33,945 nucleotides of DNA from the NCBI GenBank assembly GCA_027067385.1, contig JAMOVV010000119.1, positions 1 to 33,945 on the forward strand, given 5' to 3'. Both the position numbers and the translations under genes were made by a program. Shown piece by piece: positions 32,268 to 33,945 of the stretch. The stretch's first letter is position 1. Every line of letters begins with the position of its first letter. The notes beneath the pieces were generated by a model. That model was not told where the DNA came from and did no database searches. It worked only from the letters and a program-made list of their open reading frames with translations. This stretch comes from Desulfarculaceae bacterium. GTDB taxonomy: Bacteria; Desulfobacterota; Desulfarculia; Desulfarculales; Desulfarculaceae.

Positions 32268-32383
32268 GTCAATATCGGTGGTGGCGCTTGGCGACACGGT
32301 TGGGTCCGCCCGCCGCGGCGGACCCCGGCCATGTTGCGGCCGGCGGCCACCGGCCGCGGGCACGGGAGAGAACCGGCCCAGGG

Positions 32384-32420
32384 TTGCGCTGGTCCCGCCG
32401 GTGGTTACTATTATTATATA
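32384..32420 (+). promoter_or_regulatory. A+T island with candidate promoter for the zinc ribbon gene
   Basis: A purely A/T stretch, TATTATTATATATA (32409 onward), stands out in very G+C-rich surroundings. TATTAT (32409-32414) could be a -10 box with TTGCGC (32384-32389) as a poor -35 at 19 bp. It is about 80 bp before ATG 32498. Confidence 0.4.
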
Positions 32421-32497
32421 TAGGCTCGTAGCCACCGGCCCCGGTGGCCAAGGCCGCGGGAACCGGCGCCGATCTGAAACGGCCCGAGGAGGATTTC

Positions 32498-32767
32498 ATG
32501 GAAGAGCGCGACAAGACCGTCTGCCCTCACTGCGGACAGAAGCTGTCGAGGTGGGAGTCTCCGGCCACCTATAGCTGGGGCAGCGGATACCAGCTTATCT
32601 GCTTCAACGACGAATGCGGCTATTACCAGCGGGGCTGGGACCACACCTACAAACGGGTGGGGGTCAAGGCCAGCTACCGCTTCCGTTACGACCCCAACAC
32701 CGGCCAGGAAGGCCCCTTCCCGGTCAACTCGCCCGACGCCGGCAAGGACGATATCGTAGTGGATTAA
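32498..32767 (+). CDS. Small zinc ribbon protein, 89 aa
   Basis: The product begins [20 protein letters not shown], and [20 protein letters not shown] supplies the second pair of cysteines. C9, C12, C35 and C40 should bind one zinc in an Ogr/Delta-like ribbon. The remainder ([20 protein letters not shown]) ends in an acidic tail. I recall similar small proteins in Desulfobacterota genomes, without known function; the ribbon suggests contact with nucleic acid or protein. ATG 32498 follows a very strong AGGAGGATTTC, and an in-frame GTG at 32444 is not needed. It has its own promoter candidate and is not clearly part of the qmo transcript. The SEC-C gene follows after 73 bp. Confidence 0.8.
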   Translation: MEERDKTVCPHCGQKLSRWESPATYSWGSGYQLICFNDECGYYQRGWDHTYKRVGVKASYRFRYDPNTGQEGPFPVNSPDAGKDDIVVD

Positions 32768-32840
32768 CCCTCCGCCCCGGCTGGCCGACCACCGCGTGTG
32801 GGCGGGACAGCCGCCGGCCATGGGCCAGGAGCGAATATTG

Positions 32841-33593
32841 ATGGACCTTAAGAACCTGGGACGCAACGATCCCTGCCCCTGCGGTTCCGGTAAAAAGTTC
32901 AAACATTGCCACCTGGGGCGCGAGGACGAGCTGATCCAGGAGCACTTGGCCCCCGACCCCCGCGAGTTGGCCGAGCGCATCGCCAAGCTGCCGCCGAGCC
33001 GCCACCCCAAGGTGGCCCAGTGGGTTCAGGAGCTGGAGCTCACCTCCAAGGGCGGCCGTGAGTACCAGCTAAAGGTGGTGGACCTGCACGCCTACCACCA
33101 GCTTAACCTCACGGGGCGCGAGCAGGAGCAGGCCGGCGAGGGCGGGGTGTTCATCAACCCCACCAAGACGCGGGCCCTGGACCCTTACAGCTTCTACCTG
33201 GCCCTGAGCCGCAAGGCCGGCGACTCCACCGTGGTGCACCAGCTGGCCCACGCGGTGGACCTGGTGCGCGGCTCGCGCCTGCCCCACGGCCGGGCGGCCG
33301 AGGTGGCGGCCGAGACCGGGGTGCCGGCCGAGTTCCTGGAGCACCCCCAGGAGTATGGCGACATCCTGCTGGAGTTGGCCGAGCGCTGGGGGGTGACCCT
33401 GGACGCCGAGGACGAGATCGTGGCCTACCTGGCCCGGCGCAAACTGCTGCTGCCGGCCGAGGTCATCGCCCGGGCCGAGCGCTCGGAACTGGTGCGGGAG
33501 GTGCAGAAGGTCATGGCCTTTATGCGGGATAACCAGGCCGAGATTAACGCCCGCATCCGCAACCGCGAGGGCTACCTGGGCGCTGAAGACTAG
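32841..33593 (+). CDS. SEC-C motif protein of unknown function
   Basis: The 250-aa soluble protein starts with a SEC-C zinc motif, [16 protein letters not shown] (C12, C14, C23, H24), the module also found at the end of SecA. The rest has no recognised domain. It is mostly helical and charged, with [13 protein letters not shown] and [14 protein letters not shown], where HxxxH could bind a metal, and a basic C-terminal helix ([20 protein letters not shown]). Free-standing SEC-C proteins are common and largely uncharacterised. ATG 32841 is preferred because AGGAG lies about 10 bp upstream and the motif follows at once; GTG 32796 and ATG 32820 are in frame upstream. It follows the zinc ribbon gene and is probably co-transcribed with it. 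Confidence 0.8.
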   Translation: MDLKNLGRNDPCPCGSGKKFKHCHLGREDELIQEHLAPDPRELAERIAKLPPSRHPKVAQWVQELELTSKGGREYQLKVVDLHAYHQLNLTGREQEQAGEGGVFINPTKTRALDPYSFYLALSRKAGDSTVVHQLAHAVDLVRGSRLPHGRAAEVAAETGVPAEFLEHPQEYGDILLELAERWGVTLDAEDEIVAYLARRKLLLPAEVIARAERSELVREVQKVMAFMRDNQAEINARIRNREGYLGAED

Positions 33594-33624
33594 CCGACGA
33601 TAATCTTAGTAAAAACAGATTAGT

Positions 33625-33679
33625 CCGCGCATAAGCCACCCCCGCGCATAAGACAAGCCGCCCCAGTGATGGCGGCTTG
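33625..33679. other. Short direct repeat and hairpin after the SEC-C gene
   Basis: CCGCGCATAAG occurs at 33625 and 33642. Just after it, CAAGCCGCC (33654-33662) pairs with GGCGGCTTG (33671-33679) across an 8-nt loop. The hairpin is a plausible end point for the zinc ribbon/SEC-C transcript, though no T-run follows. Confidence 0.45.
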
Positions 33680-33915
33680 GGCGTGGACCACTACGGGCGC
33701 TGGGGCGGGGTCGCCGTAGGGTGCCGGCCGAGCGGGTCGCGCTCGATCACCCAAGACTGCCGGCCCTCCCCGCAAAAGCAGGCCTACCTACCCTGGAAGC
33801 CAGGCCCCAATAACCAACAACCTTTGTGCTGCAAATAAAAAGGCGACCCACCGGGCTACCTCCCCGGGAAGCCGCGCGCAAGCTCCCAACAGCGCTGGAT
33901 ATTACCCCAACAAAA
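33680..33915. other. Non-coding stretch at the right end
   Basis: No credible gene is seen in either direction. Two related 21-bp segments (about 33782-33802 and 33860-33880) share CTACCT, CCC and GGAAGCC at matching positions (18 of 21 by eye). A small dyad CCTGG-AAG-CCAGG lies in the first. It may be the 3' region or leader of an RNA or gene beyond the window. Confidence 0.3.
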
Positions 33916-33937
33916 GGGCGGCCCACTTGGGCCGCCC
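33911..33937 (-). terminator. Intrinsic terminator for a minus-strand gene beyond the window
   Basis: GGGCGGCCC (33916-33924) and GGGCCGCCC (33929-33937) form a perfect 9-bp stem. Read on the minus strand, the stem is followed by TTTTGTT. It probably ends a transcript coming from the right of the window. Confidence 0.65.
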
Positions 33938-33945
33938 GCTTGATA

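Noticed and set aside
33780-33890. c-di-GMP (GEMM) riboswitch on the minus strand, suggested by GGTAGCC-like text
   Set aside because: The conserved GCAAAGC core and tetraloop/receptor pieces are missing.
32213-33945. A short or diverged qmoC
   Set aside because: Neither product has membrane helices or the CCG/HdrC-type cysteine motifs; one is a zinc ribbon and the other a SEC-C protein.

Overview
The window is a high-G+C chromosomal segment (about two thirds G+C by eye) from an anaerobic, dissimilatory sulfate-reducing bacterium. The diagnostic genes are aprB-aprA (adenylylsulfate reductase) followed by qmoA-qmoB, the HdrA-like electron-transfer partners of that enzyme. A giant BadF/HgdC-type CoA-dehydratase activase, a racemase-like CoA-transferase family protein and a decayed glycyl-radical-enzyme activase also fit an obligate anaerobe. 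A Gram-negative cell is implied by a PbpC-type penicillin-binding protein, an MlaE/MlaD-type lipid transport operon and a lipoprotein. The combination suggests Desulfobacterota, possibly Desulfarculales-like; that placement is inference.

Layout. 0-7.7 kb, all on +: the 3' part of an MFS transporter; pbpC and an exported serpin; then a four-gene operon of MlaE-like permease, degenerate MlaF-like ATPase, MCE/MlaD-like protein and TPR lipoprotein. 7.7-12.2 kb: tRNA-Ser(GGA) and an unrecognised 265-aa protein on -, a PAS sensor with a Cys-rich tail on +, the remains of a glycyl-radical activase on +, and an RNase E/G on -. 12.2-13.0 kb: a non-coding array of duplicated repeats. 13.0-18.2 kb, on -: a 1397-aa activase-family protein and a radical SAM protein. 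18.3-22.4 kb, on +: a tight cluster of dusB, an ispH-ubiA fusion, rpe and a VanZ-like gene. 22.4-25.3 kb: a DUF1573 protein (-), a histidine phosphatase (+) and a CaiB/BaiF racemase-like protein (-). 25.3-32.2 kb: aprBA behind a long structured leader, a strong terminator, then qmoAB behind a second structured leader. 32.5-33.6 kb: an 89-aa zinc ribbon protein and a SEC-C protein; the last 350 bases are non-coding hairpins.

How the genes work together. AprBA reduces APS to sulfite and QmoAB presumably passes electrons to it. The usual membrane subunit gene qmoC is not downstream of qmoB, so the quinone connection must be made by a product encoded elsewhere, as in sulfate reducers that use HdrBC-type partners. 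The first 7.7 kb is an envelope region: peptidoglycan synthesis coupled to a protease inhibitor, and lipid transport.

Most notable points: an ABC subunit that has lost all its ATP-hydrolysis motifs inside an otherwise normal Mla-type operon; a serpin where pbpC is often paired with an alpha-2-macroglobulin; an IspH-UbiA fusion; qmoAB without qmoC; and a repeat-containing leader of about 380 nt before aprB. None was tested against a database.
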